From NCBI GenBank assembly GCA_049314555.1, contig JBMOEW010000056.1, forward strand, positions 1-12,435: a stretch of DNA of 12,435 nt, in the 5' to 3' direction. The notes below the pieces were generated by a model, which worked only from the letters and a program-made list of their open reading frames with translations, made no database searches and had not been told where the DNA came from. Shown here piece after piece: positions 6,524 through 12,435 of the stretch (the stretch's first letter is position 1; every line of letters begins with the position of its first letter). The stretch is from REEB509 sp049314555 (GTDB lineage: Bacteria > Pseudomonadota > Alphaproteobacteria > Caulobacterales > Aquidulcibacteraceae). The position numbers and the translations under genes were made by a program.

Positions 6524-7432
6524 ATGGACTTTGAAATCCTGGCAGAGGGGTTGGCGTTTCCGGAAGGGCCGATTGCGATGGCCGATGGATCGGTGATCCT
6601 TGTGGAAATTGGCCGTGGCACGCTGACGCGCGTTTGGAACGGCAAGACCGAAGTGATTGCCAACCTCGGCGGAGGGCCAAACGGGGCGGCTTTGGGGCCC
6701 GATGGCGCGGTGTATGTGACCAACAACGGCGGGTTTGAGTGGCACGAGATGATGGGCACGCGGGTGCCTGGCCATACCGCTCGAGATTACACCACGGGGC
6801 GCATCGAACGGGTGGATTTGGCAAGCGGGCGGTTTGAGCGGGTGTATGACAGCGTCGAGGGGCGGCGGCTGTCGGGACCCAACGATCTGGTGTTCGATCG
6901 TGCGGGCAATATCTGGTTTTCAGACCTCGGCAAAAGCTATGGACGCACCAAAGAGATGGGCGGGCTTTATTTCGCGAAGCCTGATGGCTCTTTCATCCGG
7001 GAGGCTGCTTATGGGTCTGTCGGGTTGAACGGGGTTGGTCTGTCGCCGGATGAGAGCGTGGTGTATGCGGCGGAAACGCTGACGGGCAAGCTGTGGGCGT
7101 TTGACATCACGGGTGAAGGGGCAGTTGCCCCTGGGCCATTTGGCGCGATCGGCCGGCATGTGAGCACGTTGCCGGGCCATCAATATCTCGATAGCCTTGC
7201 GGTGTTGCAGAGCGGATCGGTATGTGTGGCCACGTTGTTGAACGGCGGGATCACGACGTTTACGCCTGAAGGGACGCATAGCCATGTGGCGCTGGATGAC
7301 GCGATGGTCACCAACATCTGTTTTGGCGGGGCGGACTGGCGCGATGCGTTCATCACGCTGTCTTTGTCTGGCCGTCTCATCAAGGCACGCTGGCCTGAAG
7401 CCGGCTTGAAGCTTAATTTCTCTGGGTGCTGA
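6524..7432 (+). CDS. SMP-30/gluconolactonase/LRE-family protein
   Basis: A 302-residue six-bladed beta-propeller enzyme of the family that hydrolyses sugar lactones or related esters with one divalent metal. Likely metal ligands by family alignment are Glu14 (FPEGP), Asn169 (GLNGVGLSPDE) and Asp223 (YLDSLAV). Asn120 in GPNDLVFD is the substrate-side residue. Blade repeats show as PDGAVYVTNN, DRAGNIWFSD and PDESVVYAAE. No signal peptide is seen, so it is probably cytosolic. It starts 40 bp after the protease stop and ends 17 bp before the next GST, consistent with one transcript. The true substrate is unknown: gluconolactone is the textbook one, but many homologues belong to other sugar or aromatic pathways. 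Confidence 0.9.
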   Translation: MDFEILAEGLAFPEGPIAMADGSVILVEIGRGTLTRVWNGKTEVIANLGGGPNGAALGPDGAVYVTNNGGFEWHEMMGTRVPGHTARDYTTGRIERVDLASGRFERVYDSVEGRRLSGPNDLVFDRAGNIWFSDLGKSYGRTKEMGGLYFAKPDGSFIREAAYGSVGLNGVGLSPDESVVYAAETLTGKLWAFDITGEGAVAPGPFGAIGRHVSTLPGHQYLDSLAVLQSGSVCVATLLNGGITTFTPEGTHSHVALDDAMVTNICFGGADWRDAFITLSLSGRLIKARWPEAGLKLNFSGC

Positions 7433-7449
7433 TATTTAGGAACCGTCCG

Positions 7450-8091
7450 ATGATTACCGTGCATCATTTGAACAACTCGCGCTCGCAGCGCATCCTGTGG
7501 ATTTTGGAAGAGCTGGAGCTTGATTACACGATCAAGTTCTATCAGCGCGACGCGATGACGTCGCTGGCACCGCCCGAGCTTAAGGCTGTGCACCCGTTGG
7601 GGAAAAGTCCGGTGATCACGGACGATGCGATTACGGTGGCCGAGAGCGGGGCGATCATCGAGTATCTGGTGGACAAGTACGGGAACGGACGATTTAAGCC
7701 GGCGGCGGGTACGCCTGCGGCACTTGACTATCTGCAATGGATGCACTTTGCCGAAGGCTCGGCGATGGTGCCGTTCTTGTTGTCGCTTTACACGGGATTG
7801 CTGGGGGACGCTGCAGCGCCTTTGAAGCCGCGGATCGTTTCCGAGATGCACAACCATTTGGACTACATGCGCGATCGTCTGTCTACGCACGACTATTTTG
7901 TTGCCGATCGCTTCACGGCGGTAGACGTGCAACTCTGCTTCGTGCTGGAGGCGTTGGGCACGCGGGGGTGGCTTGAAAGCTATCCCACATTAAGGACCTA
8001 TGTGGCGCGGATGCAGGCGCGGCCGGCGTATTTGACGGCGTTGGACAAGGGCGGGCCTTATGCCTATGGCCCCGCACGCGCGGCCGGTTAA
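7450..8091 (+). CDS. Glutathione S-transferase family protein
   Basis: A 213-residue GST unlike the one at 414. The thioredoxin-fold half opens MITVHHLNNSRSQRILWILEE, with Asn9-Ser10 and Ser12 where the activating Ser or Tyr sits. GKSPVI gives cis-Pro54 and ESGAIIEYL gives Glu65-Ser66 for glutathione binding. The C-terminal helical half has RFTAVDVQLCFVLEA as the capping-box helix. The ATG at 7450 has only a weak AGG at 7438-7440. A GTG at 7426 overlapping the previous stop is a less likely start. It is last in the thyA-to-GST run, before the stem at 8101-8129. The substrate is unknown; GSTs of this type are usually detoxification or catabolic enzymes. Confidence 0.9.
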   Translation: MITVHHLNNSRSQRILWILEELELDYTIKFYQRDAMTSLAPPELKAVHPLGKSPVITDDAITVAESGAIIEYLVDKYGNGRFKPAAGTPAALDYLQWMHFAEGSAMVPFLLSLYTGLLGDAAAPLKPRIVSEMHNHLDYMRDRLSTHDYFVADRFTAVDVQLCFVLEALGTRGWLESYPTLRTYVARMQARPAYLTALDKGGPYAYGPARAAG

Positions 8092-8100
8092 GGGCTTGGG

Positions 8101-8129
8101 GTTGGCAGGCGACTTATCCGCCTGCCAAC
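8101..8129. terminator. Perfect hairpin after the second GST
   Basis: GTTGGCAGGCG (8101-8111) and CGCCTGCCAAC (8119-8129) form an 11-bp perfect stem with a 7-nt loop, starting 9 bp after the GST stop. No T-run follows directly (a TTTTG lies 14 bp on), so it is a probable but not classic terminator for the thyA-to-GST run. Confidence 0.6.
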
Positions 8130-8460
8130 AAGGCGCGGTAGGTTTTGTTCATCTACACCGATAGCGGGGATGAAGCGCTGTCCCTTCAAGGTATAGAACG
8201 GTAGAATGGAATGTGTGCAGACGAAGCGGTCTGTGCAAGGACCATGTCGAAGGTAAGCCCCCGTGCAAAAAGGGGGTCGTTGAAGAGCTGATCGAAACCC
8301 GCGCCAGATCAGCCTACCGTGCGGCGGTGGTTGGGGTGATCGAACCCGCAATCATCCGGATACAAACCAAAACGGCAACGCCGGATTGCCCCGGCCACCG
8401 CCGCTCCCCGATTTCCCCGCACGGCGCTCGGGCCGATGCGGCTAAAGGTGTTCGCGGTGC
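8130..8460. other. Gene-poor gap between convergent genes, rich in hairpins
   Basis: No protein in this stretch resembles a known family in any frame. Possible stems are GCAGAC/GTCTGT around GAAGCG (8217-8234) and CCCCC/GGGGG around a 9-nt loop (8258-8276). A perfect 10-bp outer stem (8321-8330 with 8395-8404) encloses two inner hairpins: 8335-8340 with 8351-8356, and 8374-8378 with 8386-8390. The pair of inner hairpins under one stem looks like a three-way junction. It may be an unannotated small RNA, a shared 3' end for both convergent genes, or decayed sequence. A tRNA or known riboswitch could not be fitted. Confidence 0.35.
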
Positions 8461-10173
8461 CTAGGCGTTTGCCATTTGTGGCCCGCGCAGCACCTGGCCC
8501 GGCAAAGCGCCGGTGGGGATGCCATCGCGGTAGGTGACGCGGCCCGAGACGATGTTGGCGCTATAGCCGGTCGCCCCTTGCAGCAGGCGTTTTCCGCCGG
8601 CGGGCAGGTCGTGCACCATCAAGGGGGGCGCGATGCCTAACGCGTCCATGTCGATCACGTTGATGTCTGCCTTCAGGCCCGGTTGCAGGCGGCCACGATC
8701 GTGGAAGCGGAAAAAGTCTGCCGGTTGGCTTGTCAGCTTACGGATGGCTTGCTCCAGGCTGAAGACGCCGCGCTTGGTGACCCATTCTGTGAGCAGGAAG
8801 GTGTTGACGCTGGCATCGCAGATGGTGCCCACGTGGGCACCGCCATCGCCCAAGGCGGGGATGGTGTTTTGGTGGGTGAGCATCTCACTAATCACGCCAC
8901 CGCTTGGGTCCTGGTAGCCAGAGATCGGCAGATAGATCAGCGCCTTGCCGCCATTGGCGAGCTGCAGATCATAGAGGAGTTCATAAGGGTCGCGGCCTTC
9001 GCGGGCGGCGCGGGCGGCAATGCTGTCTTCCGGGTTCGGAAGATAGTTGGGCACATCGCCGAGGGGGAAGAAGCGATCCAGGCGATGGCCGAAGTACTTC
9101 ATGAAGACGTGGGGTTCGTGGTCTTGTTCAGCAAGGATCCGGGCCTTGGTGGCGGGATCGGCCAGGTGCTTGGCTTTTTCCGCAATCGGCAAATGCTTGA
9201 TGGCCAGATAGCTTGGGCGGAAGGCAAAGGTGTGCATGGAGGCATCAAAGCCCATCACCACGCCGATCGGGCGGCAAATGGTTTGGGCGGTGATCGCAAC
9301 GCCCTTGTCGTTGGCGGCGGTGAGGCGATCCAGCACCGTGCGCCAACGATCCGGGCGCAGATCGTTTTGCATCAGGCTGAAGGCACCGCGAGCACCATTT
9401 TGCGCCACTAATTGTTCCAGGCAGTCAAACTCGTCGTGGAGATCGTCCCAGTCGGTGATCATCTGAAAGGCCGCGTTGGGCGAGGCGCGCAGGCCTTCCG
9501 CTAGGCCCAGGAGCTCGCTGTAGGCCGCGCCGTAGCTTGCCACCAAATTGCCGTCCGCGGTGCGGTGGGCCAACGTGCGGGAGGTGGAAAGACCGACCGC
9601 GCCGGCTTGCACGGCACCGGCTACCAGGGCACGCATGGTGGCGATGTCGGTTTGGGTTGCGGGTTCGCGGTCCACTGCGCGCTGGCCCATGGCAAACACG
9701 CGCACCGCGCCATGGGGCACAAAGGCTGCGAGGTCTGCGTCGCGGGTGCGTTGGGACAAAAACTGCAGATAATCCGCAAAGCTTTCCCAGGCCCAGGGAA
9801 GGCCCTCATGGAGGGCTGTGCCGGGGATATCCTCCACCCCCTCCATCAGGCTTATCAAGGCGTTGCGATCCTCTGGCTTGCACGGAGCAAAGCCCACGCC
9901 GCAGTTGCCCATGACCACGGTGGTGGCACCATGTTGGGTGGAGGGTTGCAGACGGTCGTCCCAGGCGGCTTGGCCATCATAGTGGGTGTGCACATCCACA
10001 AAGCCGGGGGTGACGACCTTGCCCTTGGCGTCAATCTCTTCGGCCCCGGCCGCAAGGTTTTTGCCAATGGCAGCGATGGTTTTGCCGTTCAGTGCAATGT
10101 CGGCATCGAAGCGCGGCGCGCCGGTGCCGTCGATGATGGTGCCGGCCCGGATCACGAGGTCGTAGGTTGCCAT
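8461..10173 (-). CDS. D-aminoacylase-like amidohydrolase (N-acyl-D-amino-acid deacylase family)
   Basis: A 570-residue member of the amidohydrolase superfamily with an N- and C-terminal beta-sandwich (1-56 and about 500-550) around a TIM barrel. GFVDVHTHYDG gives the HxH metal pair His62/His64. GNCGVGFAPC gives Cys91, the bridging cysteine of D-aminoacylases, and ALGDGGAHVG gives Asp443. The two barrel histidines expected between Cys91 and Asp443 are not in recognisable positions, so the annotation as a D-amino-acid deacylase is family-level only. Other C-N or ring amide hydrolyses are possible. The start at 10173 has GGGAGGAG close upstream; the open frame continues to 10731 but that part is a shadow of the SDR gene. 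It is divergent from the SDR gene and convergent with the GST unit. Confidence 0.88.
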   Translation of the reverse strand: MATYDLVIRAGTIIDGTGAPRFDADIALNGKTIAAIGKNLAAGAEEIDAKGKVVTPGFVDVHTHYDGQAAWDDRLQPSTQHGATTVVMGNCGVGFAPCKPEDRNALISLMEGVEDIPGTALHEGLPWAWESFADYLQFLSQRTRDADLAAFVPHGAVRVFAMGQRAVDREPATQTDIATMRALVAGAVQAGAVGLSTSRTLAHRTADGNLVASYGAAYSELLGLAEGLRASPNAAFQMITDWDDLHDEFDCLEQLVAQNGARGAFSLMQNDLRPDRWRTVLDRLTAANDKGVAITAQTICRPIGVVMGFDASMHTFAFRPSYLAIKHLPIAEKAKHLADPATKARILAEQDHEPHVFMKYFGHRLDRFFPLGDVPNYLPNPEDSIAARAAREGRDPYELLYDLQLANGGKALIYLPISGYQDPSGGVISEMLTHQNTIPALGDGGAHVGTICDASVNTFLLTEWVTKRGVFSLEQAIRKLTSQPADFFRFHDRGRLQPGLKADINVIDMDALGIAPPLMVHDLPAGGKRLLQGATGYSANIVSGRVTYRDGIPTGALPGQVLRGPQMANA

Positions 10174-10311
10174 GGGCTCCTCCCGAGAGCGGATGTTGCT
10201 TGTGTTTGGGCAAGCATGCGGTTTGAAGCGGCGCTTGGCAATGGCTTGCCCTTGCGGGCGGGGCAATCGGGTGAAACTGTTTGGCGGACGTTTTGTTGAG
10301 GGAGGACCGCC
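10174..10311. promoter_or_regulatory. Divergent promoter region with an inverted repeat
   Basis: The 138-bp gap separates the divergent amidohydrolase and SDR genes and must hold both promoters. GGGCAAGC (10208-10215) and GCTTGCCC (10244-10251) are perfect 8-bp inverted half-sites, with centres 36 bp apart. This is plausible for a regulator serving both genes. No clear -35/-10 pair stands out, and the binding protein is unknown. Confidence 0.4.
10177..10184 (-). promoter_or_regulatory. Ribosome binding site fixing the amidohydrolase start
   Basis: GGGAGGAG on the minus strand lies just upstream of ATG 10173, with the GGAGG core 5 nt away. It decides between this start and a much longer open frame. 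Confidence 0.8.
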
Positions 10312-11085
10312 ATGACCGGCCAAAATGTGCGCACGATGCAGGGGCTCACGGCGTTTATCACTGGGGCCGGGGGTGGGATGGGCCGGGCCACGGCTTTGGT
10401 TTTTGCGCAGGCGGGGGCGCGGGTCGGGCTGTGCGATGTAAATGGGCCGGCTGCCGAGGCGGTGGCGCAGGAAGTTATCGCGGCCGGCGGGGAGGCGCGG
10501 GCCTGGAGTTTGGATGTGGCCGATGGGGCGGCGGTGGCTCAGGTGGTGGCCGCGGCCGGGGCGCACTTTAGGGGGCTGGACGCAGTCGTGAACAACGCTG
10601 GCGTTTCCGGATTTATCCCGATCGATGGGGCCAACTACGAGGCCGAGTGGGCGCGGCTGCAAGGGGTGTTGCTGCAGGCGCACCCGCGGGTGATCCGGGC
10701 GGCGCTGCCGTTTTTGCGGCGGTCGGACCACCCCCGGATTGTCAACATCGCCTCAACCGAGGCGCTGGGGGCGACGGCGATGGACAGCATCTATTGTGCG
10801 TTCAAGGCGGGCGTTACGGGCCTGACGCGGGCGCTTGCGGTGGAGCTTGGCAAGGAGGGGATCACGGTGAATTGTATTTGTCCGGGGCCCATTCTGACGG
10901 GGATGACCGATGCGATTTCCGAAGCTGATCGCGAGACCTACGCCAAGCGGCGCACGGCCTTGCGCCGGTATGGGCGGCCGGAGGAGGTGGCGCACATGAC
11001 CTTGAGCCTGTGTCTGCCGGCGGCCAGCTACATCACTGGTGCTGTCATCCCGGTGGACGGCGGGTTGATGGCGCGCAATGCGTAA
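10312..11085 (+). CDS. SDR-family NAD(P)-dependent oxidoreductase
   Basis: A 257-residue classical short-chain dehydrogenase/reductase. TGAGGGMG (17-24) is the dinucleotide-binding TGxxxGxG motif. Asp42 at the end of the second strand (LCDVNG) favours NAD over NADP. NNAG is at 94-97, with catalytic Ser148 (NIAST), Tyr161 and Lys165 (YCAFK). ICPGPILTGM follows, and the C-terminus has ITGAVIPVDGG as in most SDRs of this group. GGAGGA at 10301-10306 supports the ATG at 10312. The substrate is unknown: a secondary alcohol, ketone or 3-hydroxyacyl group is typical. The divergent arrangement suggests co-regulation with the amidohydrolase. Its stop lies 7 bp from the convergent mrp stop. Confidence 0.92.
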   Translation: MTGQNVRTMQGLTAFITGAGGGMGRATALVFAQAGARVGLCDVNGPAAEAVAQEVIAAGGEARAWSLDVADGAAVAQVVAAAGAHFRGLDAVVNNAGVSGFIPIDGANYEAEWARLQGVLLQAHPRVIRAALPFLRRSDHPRIVNIASTEALGATAMDSIYCAFKAGVTGLTRALAVELGKEGITVNCICPGPILTGMTDAISEADRETYAKRRTALRRYGRPEEVAHMTLSLCLPAASYITGAVIPVDGGLMARNA

Positions 11086-11092
11086 TGGCCGG

Positions 11093-12235
11093 CTAGGTGA
11101 AGCGGATGGTTGGCGGGGGTTTTGCGCCGGTGGCGAGGGTTGCTAAGGCCTCCTTGGCCATGGCGATCAGGCGCTGGCTGATCGGGTGGTCCGGGTTTTG
11201 GGCCACCAGCGGGTGGCCGGCATCGGCACTTTGGCGCAAAGCGAGGTCTATCGGCACTTCCCCCAGAAAGGACACGCCGGACGATTGGGCCGTTTCGCGA
11301 GCCCCGCCTTGGCCAAAGATGTACAGCTTTTCGCCGTTGGCTTGCTCCAGCCAGGCCATGTTCTCGATGATGCCGACGATGGGGACGTGGGTTTTTTCAA
11401 ACATGGCAATCCCGCGCCGGACATCGGCAAGGGCCAGTTCTTGGGGGGTCGAGACGATCACGGTGCCGTCAAGGGGGGCACGCTGGGCGATCGTCAGCTG
11501 GGCGTCGCCGGTGCCGGGGGGCATGTCCAGGACCAGGATGTCGAGGGGGGCCCAGGCGACATCGTCGAACATCTGGCGAATCGCGGAGGTCACCATCGCG
11601 CCACGCCAAATCATCGGCGCATCGATGTTCACCAGGTAGCCGATCGACATCGACCGCAGGCCGTGGGCCTCAAGCGGGATCAATTTTTTGTCAGGTCCGA
11701 TCTCTGGTTTGCTTGCCGCCAAGCCTAGGAGCGTGGGGACGGAGGGGCCAAAGACGTCGATGTCCAATAGGCCGGTGCGCAGGCCAAGCTGCGCAAAGGC
11801 GCAGGCGAGGTTGACCGCGATGGTCGATTTGCCGACGCCGCCCTTGGCGGACGAGACCGCCAGAATCGCCGCTATGCCGGGCAGACCTTCGGCCTTGCGA
11901 GGGGCGGTTTGGGCGGCTTGGGGGGCGGGATCTGCGCCTTTTTGCACCCGCACGGTTGGCCCCAAGCCTTTTGTGGCATGGGCTGTGAGCACGATCGTGA
12001 CGCGGGCGACGCCGGGGACGGCGCTTACCGCGGCTTCTGCAGCATCACGGGTGGAACGATACCGCTCCACGTCTGCGGGCGGGGCTTCCAGCACACAGCG
12101 CACGCCGCCTTCTGGGCTGACAATCAGGCCTGTGATCCGGCCGGCGGTTACCAGGCCTTGGCCCGTTACCGGATCGGCAACAGATTCCACAGCCGCGAGA
12201 ATGGCGTCGCGCAATTCTGTCAAAGGCTTATTCAT
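11093..12235 (-). CDS. mrp: Mrp/ApbC-type Fe-S cluster carrier ATPase
   Basis: A 380-residue cytosolic P-loop ATPase that carries Fe-S clusters to apoproteins. Residues 1-85 form the MIP18/DUF59 domain. A short Ala/Pro linker follows, then the deviant Walker A KGGVGKS (131-137), DIDVFGPSVP (158-167), the Walker B-like DILVLDMPPGTGD (232-244) and VGIIENMAW (287-295). After ENMAW, where ApbC and NBP35 proteins carry CxxC, this protein reads LEQANGEKLYIFGQGGAR with no cysteine. The start at 12235 is the only one for the full DUF59 domain. Its AGGA abuts the ATG, so initiation may depend on a neighbouring mini-frame. It is divergent from hflK by 94 bp, a linkage I recall in alphaproteobacteria. 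Confidence 0.93.
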   Translation of the reverse strand: MNKPLTELRDAILAAVESVADPVTGQGLVTAGRITGLIVSPEGGVRCVLEAPPADVERYRSTRDAAEAAVSAVPGVARVTIVLTAHATKGLGPTVRVQKGADPAPQAAQTAPRKAEGLPGIAAILAVSSAKGGVGKSTIAVNLACAFAQLGLRTGLLDIDVFGPSVPTLLGLAASKPEIGPDKKLIPLEAHGLRSMSIGYLVNIDAPMIWRGAMVTSAIRQMFDDVAWAPLDILVLDMPPGTGDAQLTIAQRAPLDGTVIVSTPQELALADVRRGIAMFEKTHVPIVGIIENMAWLEQANGEKLYIFGQGGARETAQSSGVSFLGEVPIDLALRQSADAGHPLVAQNPDHPISQRLIAMAKEALATLATGAKPPPTIRFT

Positions 12236-12246
12236 TCCTCACTCAT
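12232..12246 (-). other. Tetrapeptide mini-frame overlapping the mrp start
   Basis: On the minus strand ATG-AGT-GAG-GAA-TGA encodes M-S-E-E, and its stop overlaps the mrp ATG as ATGA. With the mrp Shine-Dalgarno abnormally close to its ATG, termination-reinitiation could set mrp translation. It could equally be chance in so short a frame. Confidence 0.2.
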
Positions 12247-12329
12247 ACTTGATACGCAGGCTTGTCCCGCTCATATCGGCGCGAGGGCGGCCGAATGCAT
12301 CGCCTATTGCGCCAGAAGGTAGCTTATTC

Positions 12330-12435
12330 ATGCCATGGAACGACCAGTCGAGCGGTTCTGGGGGCGGCGGCTCTGGAGGAGGCGGCTCTGGAGGAGGCGG
12401 CTCTGGAGGAGGCGGCTCTGGAGGAGGCGGCTCTG
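12330..12435 (+). CDS. hflK: HflK, N-terminal fragment cut by the window end
   Basis: ATG 12330 opens a frame that stays open to the last base (35 codons plus one). It reads MPWNDQSSGS and then GGGGS units. The MPWN(N/D)Q start followed by a Gly-rich cytosolic tail is how alphaproteobacterial HflK begins. HflK with HflC forms the inner-membrane SPFH complex that surrounds and modulates the FtsH protease. The neighbours support this: mrp divergently adjacent, and thyA-folA upstream in the window, genes often seen next to hflKC in this class. AGAAGG at 12314-12319 is a plausible ribosome site. The SPFH domain itself lies outside, so identity is inferred. The Gly-Ser tail is unusually regular. 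Confidence 0.75.
   Translation, partial: MPWNDQSSGSGGGGSGGGGSGGGGSGGGGSGGGGS
12375..12435 (+). repeat. 15-bp tandem repeat encoding (GGGGS)n
   Basis: GGAGGAGGCGGCTCT is present in four perfect consecutive copies (12375-12389, 12390-12404, 12405-12419, 12420-12434). The next copy begins at the last base. A diverged first unit, GGGGGCGGCGGCTCT, precedes at 12360-12374. Each copy encodes Gly4-Ser in frame. The full copy number is unknown because the window ends inside the array. Confidence 0.97.

Noticed and set aside
5836..6759. 307-codon minus-strand open frame over the protease and SMP-30-like genes
   Set aside because: Antisense to the metzincin and SMP-30-like genes, low-complexity composition and no domain.
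8088..8351. Small open frame of 87 codons on the minus strand in the same gap
   Set aside because: Passes through the perfect 11-bp hairpin, has no ribosome site and no family resemblance.
8321..8360. tRNA gene on the minus strand, suggested by GGGTTCGATCACCCCAACCA
   Set aside because: The T-arm stem has mismatches and no acceptor partner, D-arm or anticodon arm could be fitted upstream.
8213..8464. Small open frame of 83 codons on the plus strand in the 8.1-8.46 kb gap
   Set aside because: No ribosome site, no recognisable family, runs into the amidohydrolase stop, and lies over paired RNA-like stems.
8683..9411. 242-codon plus-strand open frame inside the amidohydrolase
   Set aside because: The opposite strand encodes HTHYD-type amidohydrolase motifs continuously, so this is the reverse shadow.
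10174..10731. N-terminal extension of the amidohydrolase frame up to 10731
   Set aside because: It covers the divergent promoter and half of the SDR gene, is Arg/Pro-rich, and lies upstream of a strong ribosome site at 10177-10184.
12375..12435. CRISPR array or intergenic satellite
   Set aside because: Units are 15 bp with no spacers and stay in frame as Gly4-Ser within an open reading frame.

Overview
This 12.4-kb, GC-rich window comes from an alphaproteobacterium and looks most like a sphingomonad-type genome. The order-level call is inference from gene content. The strongest evidence is a circularly permuted (two-piece) tmRNA gene on the minus strand. Its acceptor piece lies upstream of its coding piece, the layout known from Alphaproteobacteria. 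The thyA-folA pair and the divergent mrp/hflK pair are also typical of the class. No insertion sequence, prophage, CRISPR array, rRNA or ordinary tRNA is visible.

Layout. 1-346 (-): permuted ssrA with a readable degradation tag (ANDNNAEGYALAA). 414-1109 (+): a glutathione S-transferase. 1157-2974 (+): a TIR-domain protein with a large polytopic membrane domain, the least conventional gene here. 3089-3793 (+): an AqpZ-type aquaporin ending in a perfect 12-bp hairpin. 3890-8091 (+): a probable five-gene run with gaps of 40 bp or less: thymidylate synthase, dihydrofolate reductase (4-bp overlap with thyA, GTG start), a secreted metzincin protease fused to a DUF4189-like Cys-rich domain, an SMP-30/gluconolactonase-like enzyme and a second GST. 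A perfect 11-bp stem follows it. 8092-8460 holds no convincing gene but several hairpins. 8461-10173 (-): a D-aminoacylase-like amidohydrolase. 10312-11085 (+): an SDR oxidoreductase divergent from it. 11093-12235 (-): Mrp/ApbC, an Fe-S carrier P-loop ATPase without the C-terminal CxxC motif. 12330-12435 (+): the first 35 codons of a gene I read as hflK, running into a perfect 15-bp tandem repeat that encodes (GGGGS)n and is cut off by the window edge.

How the genes fit together. ThyA and FolA form the dTMP/tetrahydrofolate cycle and share an overlap that suggests coupled translation. The amidohydrolase, SDR, SMP-30-like protein and GSTs look like peripheral catabolism or detoxification genes with unknown substrates. 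tmRNA and HflK both belong to protein quality control, and Mrp to Fe-S cluster handling. I see no multi-gene novel system. The most interesting items are the TIR-membrane protein, the (GGGGS)n array in hflK, the metzincin-DUF4189 fusion, the active-site departures in the amidohydrolase and Mrp, and the structured 370-bp gap.
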